Assembly: GCF_022376295.1 (NCBI RefSeq)
Contig: NZ_CP060140.1
Span: forward strand, 2,856,356-2,920,355
DNA length: 64,000 nucleotides
Reading direction: 5' to 3'
From: Nodularia sphaerocarpa UHCC 0038
Lineage (GTDB): Bacteria > Cyanobacteriota > Cyanobacteriia > Cyanobacteriales > Nostocaceae
Part shown: in pieces, positions 52,139 through 60,617 of the stretch
Layout: each line of letters starts with the position of its first letter
How positions within the stretch are numbered: position 1 is the first letter of the stretch
Program-made: the position numbers and the translations under genes
The notes under the pieces: model-generated
Told to the model about the DNA's origin: nothing
Databases searched by the model: none
The model's input: the letters and a program-made list of their open reading frames with translations, nothing else

Positions 52139-54604
52139 ATGGAACACTGGCAATTTCTAATTCAGAAACAGGGCGATCGCTCTTGGCATAATCTAGAATC
52201 GCCCAACTTAGAAATTTCGGAAGGTCGATACAGAGTCTTGGCTCGTTCTCACCTACGTAATACTGACGTGGAAATACGGATAACCCACTCCTCAATTCAA
52301 GAAATTCCCCCAAAGCGGCGAATTGAAAAGCGATCGCGCCGTACTAATGCTGAAGGTTTAATGGCGGTAATTCCTTTTACCCACCTCCAGCCGGGAATTT
52401 GGGAATTGCAATGCTCTGGGGGTTTGATCTCGGATTTGTTCGGTAAATCTTGGCAATACGGTATCTACCTACAAGTATTGTCTGAGGAATCTACTCAGGT
52501 ATGGGGAAAATGGCACAGGGGCGAAAATGTAGCGTCAAATTTACCCCAATATCCCAATCCTACTGATGATCGTCACCTTAAATCCGCCATTGCATCAGCA
52601 CCTCAGCCTACTCTCCAAAGCGATCCAGAACCCACCGATTTATCAACTGAAACTGCAACGCCAGCCACAGTCATCGATCAGTCTGTTAGCCCAGTTTGCG
52701 TCAAAGGTGACACGGCGGAACAGATTTTACAAAATTTAGTGGATTTAGCTTTACCCACCTCTGAAACTTTGTTAGCGGATGGTAAAGTCGTGGAGACTTT
52801 AGCAATCAAACCACGAACACCGCTATCTTTAACTTTAGATCAGGAAACCTATATTGCTTATTGGGGAGAAATCGCTGTCATTCATGGGTTAGTGGAGCTA
52901 CAAAAGCAAACCAATCAAGCAGGTGAAACACCATTTCCAGAAAGTCTTTATGCTTTGGAACTACTGATTGAGCTGCGATCGCCTTTAACCTCAGAAATTT
53001 TAACCCAGGTTCGGCAGCCTTTACCAAACAGCTCCTTACCAATTACCATCAGCTCGACAATTGATATTCCCCTCAATTGTGAATCTAAGCTGATTTTGGC
53101 AGATATTAATTTGTATGGCGCACTCACCGAATTGGGTGAAATAATACTATTAGCTAGTAAGTCTTTTACAATTACAGCCGATGTCACAGAATTGCTCGCC
53201 ATCACAGCCGCAGCTAGATTTAATCAACAAAATTTATTAGATCACCCCATCACACCACCAACAGAGCCAGAACCACCTATTAGCATTGATTTAGGACTGT
53301 TCAACCTGGCTAAAACTGCACAAACAGACTATTCTCAATCTATTCAAATTTCGGTAAACAAGTCACTACCTCCGCAACTTGAGCGCGAAAAACTAGAAGC
53401 AGCCTCTCTACGAGTGTCTGAGCTAAATCAATTAGCTGATTCTCCTTTACCGCAACTACCAAAGTTACCGGAAAACCAAATCACCGATCCAGGTTTCGCC
53501 ACTGCTGATGTAGTTACAAAATCCTCTCTAGATGAAAAGCAGGTTGATAAAAACCAGAATATAGCCCCCATTAACTTAGCACAACTGGTGATTAGACATC
53601 ATCGTGCGCGGATGCTACACAGCACTTTTCGTTATTTGAAACGTCTGAAAGTTTTACCTGATAAAACTGAGGAACCGAAAAACAATATACCAAATGCGTT
53701 TTCACTCCTAGCTGCTAAGGATTCCCCCCATATAGATTTCACTGTGGTTGAGTATGAAGATACACCGGGATTAGTTACTGATCATGCAGAGTTCCAAGAT
53801 GACTCAGAAGCAGCAGAATCTCTCTCACCAGATTTAGAATTAAATTCCGACGCTCATCTGTATTCATCCCCTTTGATTAGAAAGTGGACACAAAGCAAAG
53901 GATATTTCTTATCTGAATCTATTTTGGAGATTTTAGAGCAGCAAAAAATCCTCGATGAGCAGGTTCCGCTTTTAACTGACACTAGGGAAAATAACTCATC
54001 GTTACAGCTAGAACTGGAAACGGATATCGCCGCCGATCACATACCGTTCCTGGCAAATGCTACACCAACTGACAGTGCTGTGGAAATAGAGGAGATGAAA
54101 ATCTTCCCACAGCCAGAAGCAGAAGATATATCAGCACAAATTTCTATTTCTTCTCCAGGTTCACAATTACCCCCGGCGGATGATCTCAAAACAGATACGG
54201 CTTGGTTGACACAAGAATTTGTTATAGATGATACATATAGTGCATCGGCTTTGGATCTGATAGATAGGGATTCTTCTGAACAGCAGGAGAAACCAATCTC
54301 AGATTTATCCCATACCCCACTGATGGAAGGGCGAATTGTTGAGCCTTTACCAATTCCGCAACTACACGTTCCAGATGGTGAACTAATTGCTGGTACTTCT
54401 GTCAGGGTGAGGGTAGAATTACCTGCGCTATCACCAGAAATAGTGGTCAAGTTATGGGTGGAAGATTGTCAAACTCGCTGGCTACTAGATGGCCCCCATT
54501 TGCTCACAGACTTGCTACCTAACTCTTTGGGGAGTTTGGAGGTGATGACTCAATTCAATATTCCCTTCGGTTGCTTGAATTCGCTTGGAGGCGATCGCTT
54601 TTAA
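52139..54604 (+). CDS. Large conserved cyanobacterial protein with Ig-like ends and a C-terminal frameshift
   Basis: An 821-residue soluble protein with no recognised catalytic domain. The N-terminal ~110 residues (WQFLIQKQGDRSWHNLES..ISEGRYRVLARS) look like a beta-sandwich that evaluates as Ig-like. Residues 200-360 hold a second beta-rich unit. Middle regions are acidic and probably disordered. The last ~80 residues (QLHVPDGELIAGTSVRVRVELPALSPEIVVKLWVEDCQTRW) form another Ig-like domain that breaks off in GCLNSLGGDRF. The +1 frame continues with AIAFNQATQQESHKVTVLRN to a TGA at 54704, so a frameshift has removed about 37 native residues. It follows the motor genes by 151 bp; a functional link is unproven. 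Confidence 0.7.
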   Translation: MEHWQFLIQKQGDRSWHNLESPNLEISEGRYRVLARSHLRNTDVEIRITHSSIQEIPPKRRIEKRSRRTNAEGLMAVIPFTHLQPGIWELQCSGGLISDLFGKSWQYGIYLQVLSEESTQVWGKWHRGENVASNLPQYPNPTDDRHLKSAIASAPQPTLQSDPEPTDLSTETATPATVIDQSVSPVCVKGDTAEQILQNLVDLALPTSETLLADGKVVETLAIKPRTPLSLTLDQETYIAYWGEIAVIHGLVELQKQTNQAGETPFPESLYALELLIELRSPLTSEILTQVRQPLPNSSLPITISSTIDIPLNCESKLILADINLYGALTELGEIILLASKSFTITADVTELLAITAAARFNQQNLLDHPITPPTEPEPPISIDLGLFNLAKTAQTDYSQSIQISVNKSLPPQLEREKLEAASLRVSELNQLADSPLPQLPKLPENQITDPGFATADVVTKSSLDEKQVDKNQNIAPINLAQLVIRHHRARMLHSTFRYLKRLKVLPDKTEEPKNNIPNAFSLLAAKDSPHIDFTVVEYEDTPGLVTDHAEFQDDSEAAESLSPDLELNSDAHLYSSPLIRKWTQSKGYFLSESILEILEQQKILDEQVPLLTDTRENNSSLQLELETDIAADHIPFLANATPTDSAVEIEEMKIFPQPEAEDISAQISISSPGSQLPPADDLKTDTAWLTQEFVIDDTYSASALDLIDRDSSEQQEKPISDLSHTPLMEGRIVEPLPIPQLHVPDGELIAGTSVRVRVELPALSPEIVVKLWVEDCQTRWLLDGPHLLTDLLPNSLGSLEVMTQFNIPFGCLNSLGGDRF

Positions 54605-54813
54605 TCAAGCTACCCAACAAGAAAGTCACAAAGTCACAGTGCTGCGGAATGTGATTCCTCCAGACTTACCGAATTTGCAGCTAGACGAATTACTGGGGAT
54701 TTGAACATCTATCACTCAGAGTTGTGTTAATAATTTTGAGAATTTCAAAAATCGGGTGAATTTTGCAGTAAGCTCGTTTTCGAGGATTGTCTAAATTATT
54801 AGGAAAGTTAACT

Positions 54814-54924
54814 ATGGCAGCTTCATTTTTGCCTTCGATCTTGGTTCCTCTGACTGGTCTAGTTTTTCCAGCAGTGACAATGGCGTTTTTGCTGTTATAC
54901 ATCGAACGCGATGATATCAGCTAA
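54814..54924 (+). CDS. psaI: Photosystem I subunit VIII (PsaI)
   Basis: A 36-residue single-helix membrane protein: MAASFLPSILVPLTGLVF, then PAVTMAFLLLYIERDDIS. This is a clear match to cyanobacterial PsaI, which lies next to PsaL and helps hold photosystem I trimers or tetramers together. A ribosome binding site (AGGAAAG) lies upstream of the ATG. psaL is not adjacent here, although the two are often linked. Confidence 0.93.
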   Translation: MAASFLPSILVPLTGLVFPAVTMAFLLLYIERDDIS

Positions 54925-54936
54925 TTAGTTGATAAT

Positions 54937-54961
54937 ATCCCACGTCTTCAAGGCGTGGGAT
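54937..54961. repeat. ATCCCACG/CGTGGGAT hairpin
   Basis: Perfect 8-bp arms around a TCTTCAAGG-type loop, 12 bp after the psaI stop. It could act as the psaI terminator, although no T-run follows. The sequence also resembles end hairpins of IS200/IS605-type elements, but no transposase is present. Confidence 0.5.
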
Positions 54962-55074
54962 TCGCGTTTAATATCATGTCCGCTTGATTACTTATTAAAA
55001 CCTCAGAACCCCACCCCGCCAAGGAAGTTAAGACATAAAGGGATAATCAAACTTAGACACCATTCAGGTTTTAA

Positions 55075-55217
<143 letters not shown>

Positions 55218-55233
55218 AGCTATAACTCAAATG

Positions 55234-55268
55234 ACAAACCGCCTGTCTCTAGGAAACAAGCGGTTTGT
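55234..55268 (-). terminator. Terminator hairpin after psbEFLJ
   Basis: ACAAACCGC pairs with GCGGTTTGT across a 17-base loop, 65 bp beyond the psbJ stop codon. It is probably the end of the psbEFLJ transcript. Confidence 0.65.
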
Positions 55269-55332
55269 TAATGCTAATTTTTAAACAACTGCCCGAAAAT
55301 CCAGACTAAATTGTTTTCTGATCAAACTATTC

Positions 55333-55455
55333 TTACATTGAAGAACCGACACCAGCATAGGCTCCGTAAAAGAAAATGCCTACAACTGTAATTACACCTA
55401 AACCTGCGATTGTAGCGACAACCCACAGGGGAATTCTTCCACTTCCAGCAGACAC
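55333..55455 (-). CDS. psbJ: Photosystem II protein PsbJ
   Basis: A 40-residue single-helix protein starting at GTG (55455): MSAGSGRIPLWVVATIAGLG, then a second half ending GAYAGVGSSM. It is the last gene of the psbEFLJ operon. PsbJ sits next to cytochrome b559 and affects plastoquinone exchange and PSII assembly. A GGGAGGAG ribosome binding site is visible upstream. The gene is too short for routine ORF cutoffs. Confidence 0.93.
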   Translation of the reverse strand: MSAGSGRIPLWVVATIAGLGVITVVGIFFYGAYAGVGSSM

Positions 55456-55526
55456 AGCTTTTCTCCTCCCTTAATAACAAATGAACACTGATTGAATAAA
55501 CAAAGATTTACAACACTTGCTCTGTG

Positions 55527-55646
55527 TTAGTTAAAGAAGTAACTGGAGAACAGAATTCCTAGAACAAAGATTAAAAGTAGTCCCAGGTATAGTGAAGTCC
55601 GGTTTAGTTCAACCGGTTGATTATTCGGATTAGGCGATCTATCCAT
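55527..55646 (-). CDS. psbL: Photosystem II protein PsbL
   Basis: A 39-residue protein: MDRSPNPNNQPVELNRTSLY, then a hydrophobic helix ending LFSSYFFN, a close match to PsbL. It lies at the monomer-monomer interface of PSII and is needed for QA function. It is the third gene of psbEFLJ, 9 bp downstream of psbF, with an AGGAGAAAAT ribosome binding site. Confidence 0.95.
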   Translation of the reverse strand: MDRSPNPNNQPVELNRTSLYLGLLLIFVLGILFSSYFFN

Positions 55647-55655
55647 AATTTTCTC

Positions 55656-55793
55656 CTAGCGTTGAATAAACTGCATGGCGGCGATCGCGCCTAAAAAGAA
55701 GACCGAAGGTACACCCAAAGTATGAATTGCCAGCCATCTCACTGTAAAAATGGGATAAGAAACTGGTTGATTTATGTCATTTCCGCTAGTCAT
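55656..55793 (-). CDS. psbF: Cytochrome b559 beta subunit (PsbF)
   Basis: A 45-residue single-helix protein with the heme ligand histidine in FTVRWLAIHTLGVPSVFF. Together with PsbE it binds the cytochrome b559 heme at the PSII core. It lies 9 bp downstream of psbE and ends in MQFIQR, as in other cyanobacteria. Confidence 0.96.
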   Translation of the reverse strand: MTSGNDINQPVSYPIFTVRWLAIHTLGVPSVFFLGAIAAMQFIQR

Positions 55794-55802
55794 AATCTCA
55801 AA

Positions 55803-56051
55803 CTACTTACCGATAAATTGTTCAACTTGCTGTTTAGCGCCAAAACGATCCTTGACAATGGGCAATTCCTGCCGTGTTTGTGTGTAGTATTCGTTAGGAC
55901 GGGGAGTGCCGAAAGCATCATAAGCCAATCCGGTTTGGACGAAGAGCCATCCAGCAATAAATAATGCGGGAATGGTGATGCTGTGAATTACCCAGTAACG
56001 AACGCTGGTAATAATGTCCGAAAATGGACGTTCTCCAGTGGTACCTGACAT
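55803..56051 (-). CDS. psbE: Cytochrome b559 alpha subunit (PsbE)
   Basis: An 82-residue protein starting MSGTTGERPFSDIITSVRYW. His23 in YWVIHSITIPALFIAGW is the heme ligand, followed by a lumenal tail (YDAFGTPRPNEYYTQTRQELPIV). It is the first gene of psbEFLJ and lies downstream of ycf48 and the rubredoxin gene, the order usual in cyanobacteria. Confidence 0.97.
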   Translation of the reverse strand: MSGTTGERPFSDIITSVRYWVIHSITIPALFIAGWLFVQTGLAYDAFGTPRPNEYYTQTRQELPIVKDRFGAKQQVEQFIGK

Positions 56052-56169
56052 TTAGATTCCTACCTTCACAAAGATTGTTATTGTCTATTATCCTACAAAG
56101 TTTAGAAAGAGTTACAAGTTGCAACGACCTTCTCAGAAATCAGAGCGCATACTGAAGCCTATCATCCCA

Positions 56170-57180
56170 CTAAGCTGCCTCTGGTGAGGAAGTTTTAGCA
56201 ATATTTGGTTGGTATTTTAACAAAACGCCGCGATCGCCGATCACAAAACCCTGATTAGGATTGAAGAAAACAACCTTGTACAAATTAGCTGCTACTCCTT
56301 CCACATCACGGTCTTTTTCCCAAGTTTCACCACCATCAGGGCTTAAAAGTAAATTACCGCTACCGCCACCAATCCAAAGTTCATCAGGAGTGCGATAAGC
56401 CAAATCCAATAAACCCCAGCTAGTAGCCAACTCAGGATTTTGTGCTTCTTGCCATTCTTCGGGATTATTGAGATCGCTAAACTGCACCTGACCCCCACGG
56501 GCCAGCAGCCACAACTGCCCATTCTCAGCAAAACCCATATTTTCTAAGCGGCGAGAATTATTGCGGTTATGGGGTTCCCAGCTAGTTTGTCCTGGTTCCC
56601 AAGTAGAGTAGAAACTACCCTTAGCCGAAACAGCAACATATTTACCATCAGGCGAGCGTTCAATATTACGCACTACACCAACAGCACCCTCTACCTGGGC
56701 TTTCCAGTTTCTTCCACCGTCTTCAGTTTTATATATCGCGCCTACATCGGTAGCCATTTCCGCCGTATTTTCTCCCAGAGCATAAATAGCAATAGGACTA
56801 CCGGGTAACTTTTCGCTCAGAGCGATGCGTGACCAAGAACTACCTTCGTCAGTGGTATGCAACAGTAGAGAAGGTTCACCCAAAATCCAGCCTTCTTTGC
56901 CAGCAAAACTTACTGAGTCAAAGCGAGACTTCGGATCATCCAGTTCCAGTGTTAGCGGTTTCCAAGTATCACCACCATCATTTGTTTCCAAAAGGGTAGC
57001 ATCGCCACCCACGAGAAAACCATGCTGAGAGTTATCAGTAAAGGCGATATCTAGCAGCTTAGAATCTGTTGGCACAGAAATAATCGCCCAAGGGTTAGAG
57101 ACGGTAGAGGGAACTTTGCTACAACCTATACACAAGAAAACTACTATCAACAAGGCAAATATTCTCTGCCAACTTTTCAT
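56170..57180 (-). CDS. ycf48: Photosystem II assembly factor Ycf48 (HCF136)
   Basis: A 336-residue lumenal protein with a lipoprotein-type signal (MKSWQRIFALLIVVFLCIGC). It is built of repeated beta-propeller units with the motif GGDTW, EGSSW, GGRNW and GGETWEKD. Ycf48 binds precursor D1 and helps assemble the PSII reaction centre. The start is at MKSWQ (57180); upstream ATGs at 57189 and 57198 are alternatives. It lies between the rubredoxin gene and psbE, which work in the same pathway. Confidence 0.94.
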   Translation of the reverse strand: MKSWQRIFALLIVVFLCIGCSKVPSTVSNPWAIISVPTDSKLLDIAFTDNSQHGFLVGGDATLLETNDGGDTWKPLTLELDDPKSRFDSVSFAGKEGWILGEPSLLLHTTDEGSSWSRIALSEKLPGSPIAIYALGENTAEMATDVGAIYKTEDGGRNWKAQVEGAVGVVRNIERSPDGKYVAVSAKGSFYSTWEPGQTSWEPHNRNNSRRLENMGFAENGQLWLLARGGQVQFSDLNNPEEWQEAQNPELATSWGLLDLAYRTPDELWIGGGSGNLLLSPDGGETWEKDRDVEGVAANLYKVVFFNPNQGFVIGDRGVLLKYQPNIAKTSSPEAA

Positions 57181-57279
57181 AATACCCATTGAATGCATCA
57201 GTATTTTTTACTTTTTTCTAAATTTTTGATCTTAGTGGCGATCGCTGCCCTCTAAAACTTGCTAAAAAGATAGCGGGTC

Positions 57280-57627
57280 TTATTGTAAGCCGTAGAGACT
57301 GATAAAAAACAAGAAACCAAGACCCAAAGCCCCAAAAATCAGCAGATTTTTTTGCGCCGGTGTCATTCTATTAACACCCAACCCATAACCAAGATTTTCT
57401 TTAAAACCCGACACAGTACCAACAGGGCCAATATTAGCGAAAGCAATCTTCTTCGCCGTACATACCGGACAACGCCAAGTTATAGGCAGTTCAGCAAACA
57501 GAGTACCTGGTTCAATATTATGGCTATCGTCTCCCTTTTCAGGTTCGTAAACATAACCACAGGCACGGCATTCAAAGCGGTCTAATGCCGGAGTTTCAAC
57601 AGCTTGTTCGTTAGCTTGTTCGCTCAT
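57280..57627 (-). CDS. rubA: Membrane-anchored rubredoxin (RubA)
   Basis: A 115-residue protein with a rubredoxin domain (CRACGYVYEPEKGD and WRCPVCTAKKIAF, four Cys ligands for one iron), a linker, and a C-terminal membrane helix (LLIFGALGLGFLFFISLYG). RubA is needed for photosystem assembly in cyanobacteria and chloroplasts. The start at 57627 (MSEQANEQ) follows a GAGGA ribosome binding site; the longer frame from 57708 is rejected. It is first in the rubA-ycf48-psbEFLJ group. Confidence 0.93.
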   Translation of the reverse strand: MSEQANEQAVETPALDRFECRACGYVYEPEKGDDSHNIEPGTLFAELPITWRCPVCTAKKIAFANIGPVGTVSGFKENLGYGLGVNRMTPAQKNLLIFGALGLGFLFFISLYGLQ

Positions 57628-57820
57628 GGCTAAATCCTCACAGAGGAGAAATATTAAATATACGTTACAAATTATGACATAACTTTGACACTCTTCCATC
57701 ATCCGCAAAAACGATTAATACCTGAAATCGTTCTGTTTCACAGATTTCATCAAAAGCAACCAGATATAATGTAAAAGAAAGTAACAGCCTTATTTACACC
57801 ATTAGCGGTAGATATTCATT

Positions 57821-58183
57821 GTGTTTGTCCTTAGCGGTTACGAGTACCTTCTAGGCTTCTTCATCATCTGTAGCCTAGTTCCAGCCCTTGCACTTTCAGC
57901 CTCCAAGCTCTTGCGACCCAGTGGTAATAGCCTAGAACGGCGCACTACTTATGAATCCGGCATGGAACCCATCGGCGGAGCCTGGATTCAGTTCAACATT
58001 CGCTACTATATGTTTGCCCTCGTCTTCGTCGTCTTTGACGTAGAAACCGTATTCCTGTACCCTTGGGCGGTTGCCTTCCACCGTTTGGGGCTTTTGGCAT
58101 TCATTGAAGCCTTAGTTTTTATCTCAATTCTAGTAGTTGCCCTAGTCTACGCATGGCGTAAAGGAGCGTTGGAATGGTCTTAA
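57821..58183 (+). CDS. ndhC: NAD(P)H-quinone oxidoreductase subunit 3 (NdhC)
   Basis: A 120-residue membrane protein with three helices, starting at GTG (MFVLSGYEYLLGF). The conserved loop ESGMEPIGGAWIQFNIRYY and FVVFDVETVFLYPWA are diagnostic for complex I subunit A/NdhC. It is part of the NDH-1 complex for cyclic electron flow, respiration and CO2 uptake. Its end overlaps ndhK by 10 bp. Confidence 0.97.
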   Translation: MFVLSGYEYLLGFFIICSLVPALALSASKLLRPSGNSLERRTTYESGMEPIGGAWIQFNIRYYMFALVFVVFDVETVFLYPWAVAFHRLGLLAFIEALVFISILVVALVYAWRKGALEWS

Positions 58184-58911
58184 ACTCAAAATTAACCACC
58201 CCAGACAAAGAGCAAATCATCAACCCGGTTGAACGTCCCGCAATCACACAGGACTTGTCAGAAAACGTCATCCTCACCACAGTTGATGACCTTTATAACT
58301 GGGCAAGGCTTTCGAGTCTGTGGCCTTTGCTGTTTGGTACAGCTTGCTGCTTCATTGAATTTGCCGCTTTAATCGGCTCTCGATTTGATTTTGACCGTTT
58401 CGGTCTCATTCCCCGTTCCAGCCCCCGTCAAGCCGATTTAATTATTACAGCAGGCACAATTACCATGAAGATGGCACCCCAATTGGTGCGTCTTTATGAA
58501 CAAATGCCCGAACCCAAGTATGTGATCGCTATGGGTGCTTGTACAATTACTGGCGGGATGTTCAGCATGGACTCTCCCACAGCTGTCCGTGGAGTTGATA
58601 AACTCATTCCTGTAGATGTTTACTTGCCTGGTTGTCCCCCCCGTCCCGAAGCGATTATTGACGCAATTATTAAATTGCGGAAAAAAATAGCTAACGATTC
58701 CATGCAGGAACGAGGACAACTGAAGCAAACCCACCGTTTCTACAGCACAACTCACAATCTCAAGCCTACTGAGCAAATTTTAACTGGTAAATATTTGCAG
58801 TCAGAAACTCGCTACACACCACCCAAGGAATTGACAGAAGCTATTGGTTTGCCAGTTCCACCTGCGCTGCTGACAGCAAAGACACAAGAGAAGGAGCAAA
58901 ACCGTGGCTGA
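58174..58911 (+). CDS. ndhK: NAD(P)H-quinone oxidoreductase subunit K (NdhK)
   Basis: A 245-residue subunit that carries iron-sulfur cluster N2. Ligand cysteines are seen in FGTACCFIEF, MGACTITGGMF and YLPGCPPRPE. The C-terminal extension beyond residue 200 is typical of cyanobacteria. It overlaps ndhC by 10 bp and ndhJ by 8 bp, indicating translational coupling in ndhCKJ. Confidence 0.97.
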   Translation: MVLNSKLTTPDKEQIINPVERPAITQDLSENVILTTVDDLYNWARLSSLWPLLFGTACCFIEFAALIGSRFDFDRFGLIPRSSPRQADLIITAGTITMKMAPQLVRLYEQMPEPKYVIAMGACTITGGMFSMDSPTAVRGVDKLIPVDVYLPGCPPRPEAIIDAIIKLRKKIANDSMQERGQLKQTHRFYSTTHNLKPTEQILTGKYLQSETRYTPPKELTEAIGLPVPPALLTAKTQEKEQNRG

Positions 58912-59431
58912 AGAAGATTCTAAACCAGTACCAGCAGTAGAAGAGTCTCTGGTTAAAGCCGGTCAAATTTCCCAATGGTTAACGGAAAATGGTTTTGATC
59001 ATGAGGCTTTGCAACCTGATAAGCTTGGGATAGAAATAATTAAGGTAGAGGCAGATTTTCTGCTCCCTATTTCTACAGCCCTTTATGCTTATGGGTTTAA
59101 TTACCTACAGTTTCAATCTGGTATTGACCTTGGCCCTGGTGAAGATTTAGTCAGTGTCTATCACTTGATTAAAGTTGGTGATGATGCTGTTAAACCTGAA
59201 GAAATCCGGGTGAAAGTGTTCTTACCTCGTGAAAATCCCAGTGTGCCTTCAGTTTACTGGATTTGGAAAACCGCAGACTGGCAAGAGCGCGAAACTTACG
59301 ATATGTTCGGCATTGTCTATGAAGGTCATCCGAATCTGAAGCGGATTTTGATGCCGGAAGATTGGGTGGGTTGGCCTTTGCGGAAGGATTATATCTCGCC
59401 TGATTTCTACGAGTTGCAAGATGCTTATTAG
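58904..59431 (+). CDS. ndhJ: NAD(P)H-quinone oxidoreductase subunit J (NdhJ)
   Basis: A 175-residue peripheral-arm subunit (30-kDa family). The signature is WQERETYDMFGIVYEGHPNLKRILMPEDW followed by GWPLRKDYISPDFYELQDAY. It starts with GTG at 58904 within the end of ndhK and closes the ndhCKJ operon. A hairpin repeat of the dispersed family follows 46 bp later and may end the transcript. Confidence 0.97.
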   Translation: MAEEDSKPVPAVEESLVKAGQISQWLTENGFDHEALQPDKLGIEIIKVEADFLLPISTALYAYGFNYLQFQSGIDLGPGEDLVSVYHLIKVGDDAVKPEEIRVKVFLPRENPSVPSVYWIWKTADWQERETYDMFGIVYEGHPNLKRILMPEDWVGWPLRKDYISPDFYELQDAY

Positions 59432-59477
59432 GTAGCGCTGATTTTCAGCAGTGAGAATTTTGTTTAACTCACCTTAG

Positions 59478-59501
59478 CCCCTTTCCGTCAACGGAGAGGG
59501 G
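59478..59501. repeat. CCCCTTTCCG/CGGAGAGGGG hairpin after ndhJ
   Basis: Arms of ten bases with a TCAA loop, followed by TAATGTTTTTTT. It belongs to the dispersed hairpin family and can serve as an ndhCKJ terminator. Confidence 0.6.
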
Positions 59502-59637
59502 TAATGTTTTTTTAACGCAAAGGGGCGCGGAGGTTAGCGCAAAGGTTCGCTGAGAATGAGGAGTTTACTTTTTTGGTAGATGTACTTATATGTAATTTAC
59601 TACTTTGCATTGAGTTAAATACAATTCAATGTTATTA

Positions 59638-60057
59638 CTAATTTTTTTTACTTACCTTTTCCATAAATTGACGGAAATTCTTCTTGCGTAACCTTTCATC
59701 AAGAAATTCTATCTCAGTCAAAATATCTATTAACTGTGATAAGTACCCGTTCTTTTTGATATTCTCACTTTGTTGATTTACTTGTGTAGGCGAAGTTGTC
59801 TTTTTATAACCTAGAGTATAATAATTAGAGCCATTCTGTGCTTTTGCTCTAAGTTTATCTATTTCATTTGATAATTCTCTAATTTTTTCATCAAATGAGT
59901 TAATAATTTGTAAAAGATTGAAGTTATTTTTTATGAGCGTATTAAATATATCTTTTGGATTAAGGAAATCGGGGATTGAGTTCACTTCATCTTCTAGATA
60001 TGTCAATTTTTTTTTAATATCACCCAATAATTTTTCATAAGCTGAGTTTCTTTCCAT
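59638..60057 (-). CDS. Coiled-coil hypothetical protein (139 aa)
   Basis: A lysine-rich helical protein starting MERNSAYEKLLGDIKKKLTYLEDEVNSIP. Heptad patterns occur at about residues 12-30 and 46-72 (INSFDEKIRELSNEIDKLRAKA). The C-terminal part (YLSQLIDILTEIEFLDERLRKKNFRQFMEKVSKK) is a third helix. No known domain is recognised. Base composition is more AT-rich than the neighbouring ndh genes. A second coiled-coil gene lies 59 bp upstream in the same direction, so they may be one operon of partner proteins. Confidence 0.6.
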   Translation of the reverse strand: MERNSAYEKLLGDIKKKLTYLEDEVNSIPDFLNPKDIFNTLIKNNFNLLQIINSFDEKIRELSNEIDKLRAKAQNGSNYYTLGYKKTTSPTQVNQQSENIKKNGYLSQLIDILTEIEFLDERLRKKNFRQFMEKVSKKN

Positions 60058-60116
60058 AGCTAAGTGACCCCAATAACTTGCGTATACTATCCTGTTTTAC
60101 TTCAGTATAGGAAGAA

Positions 60117-60617
60117 TTATATTTTAGAGCGAGAAAAAGGTAATAACTTTCTCAAAAAAGAGGGAAGAAAATGTTTTTGAACTATTTCACTAAATTGCCA
60201 ATGTAGAACTGAATTTGAAACTTCTTGAATATTTCCCAATATTTTCTTGATTAAATCACGAGCTTTAATCCACAAATTGTCTTTCAAGTTGTTCTCTGTA
60301 AACTTATAACTTCTGTCGAGTTCTGTTAATTTAGTGGTTAAATAAATCTGTGCTTGTTTTAACTCAGTTTCATTTTGTTTTGAAATTAAATCTTGCATAT
60401 CTTTCATCGCAGAAATCATTTGTTTTACTTGATTAGCTTTTAAATTAAAGCGATAAATAGATTCATCCTTGCTCTTTAAATCATTATGTATTTCTAGGGA
60501 TTTAAATGTCAATTTACCTATATTTGCAGATTTAATCTCTAATTCGTTCACACTATCAACTTCTTGACTTACTTGCGTGCTTAAAAATGTGATTGTATCT
60601 TTCAGTTCGTCAAACAT
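60117..60617 (-). CDS. Coiled-coil hypothetical protein (166 aa)
   Basis: A helical protein starting at ATG 60617 (MFDELKDTITFLSTQVSQEVDSVNELEIKS), with an AGGAAG ribosome binding site; the longer frame from 60668 is not needed. Long heptad stretches run from about residue 20 to 115 (KANQVKQMISAMKDMQDLISKQNETELKQAQIYLTTKL gives the flavour, here split by polar residues). The C terminus is aromatic and basic (HWQFSEIVQKHFLPSFLRKLLPFSRSKI) and may touch a membrane. Function is unknown. It is AT-rich like its neighbour. Confidence 0.6.
   Translation of the reverse strand: MFDELKDTITFLSTQVSQEVDSVNELEIKSANIGKLTFKSLEIHNDLKSKDESIYRFNLKANQVKQMISAMKDMQDLISKQNETELKQAQIYLTTKLTELDRSYKFTENNLKDNLWIKARDLIKKILGNIQEVSNSVLHWQFSEIVQKHFLPSFLRKLLPFSRSKI

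Noticed and set aside
54937..54961. Complete IS200/IS605 element
   Set aside because: Only a hairpin resembling an element end is present, with no tnpA or tnpB frame nearby.
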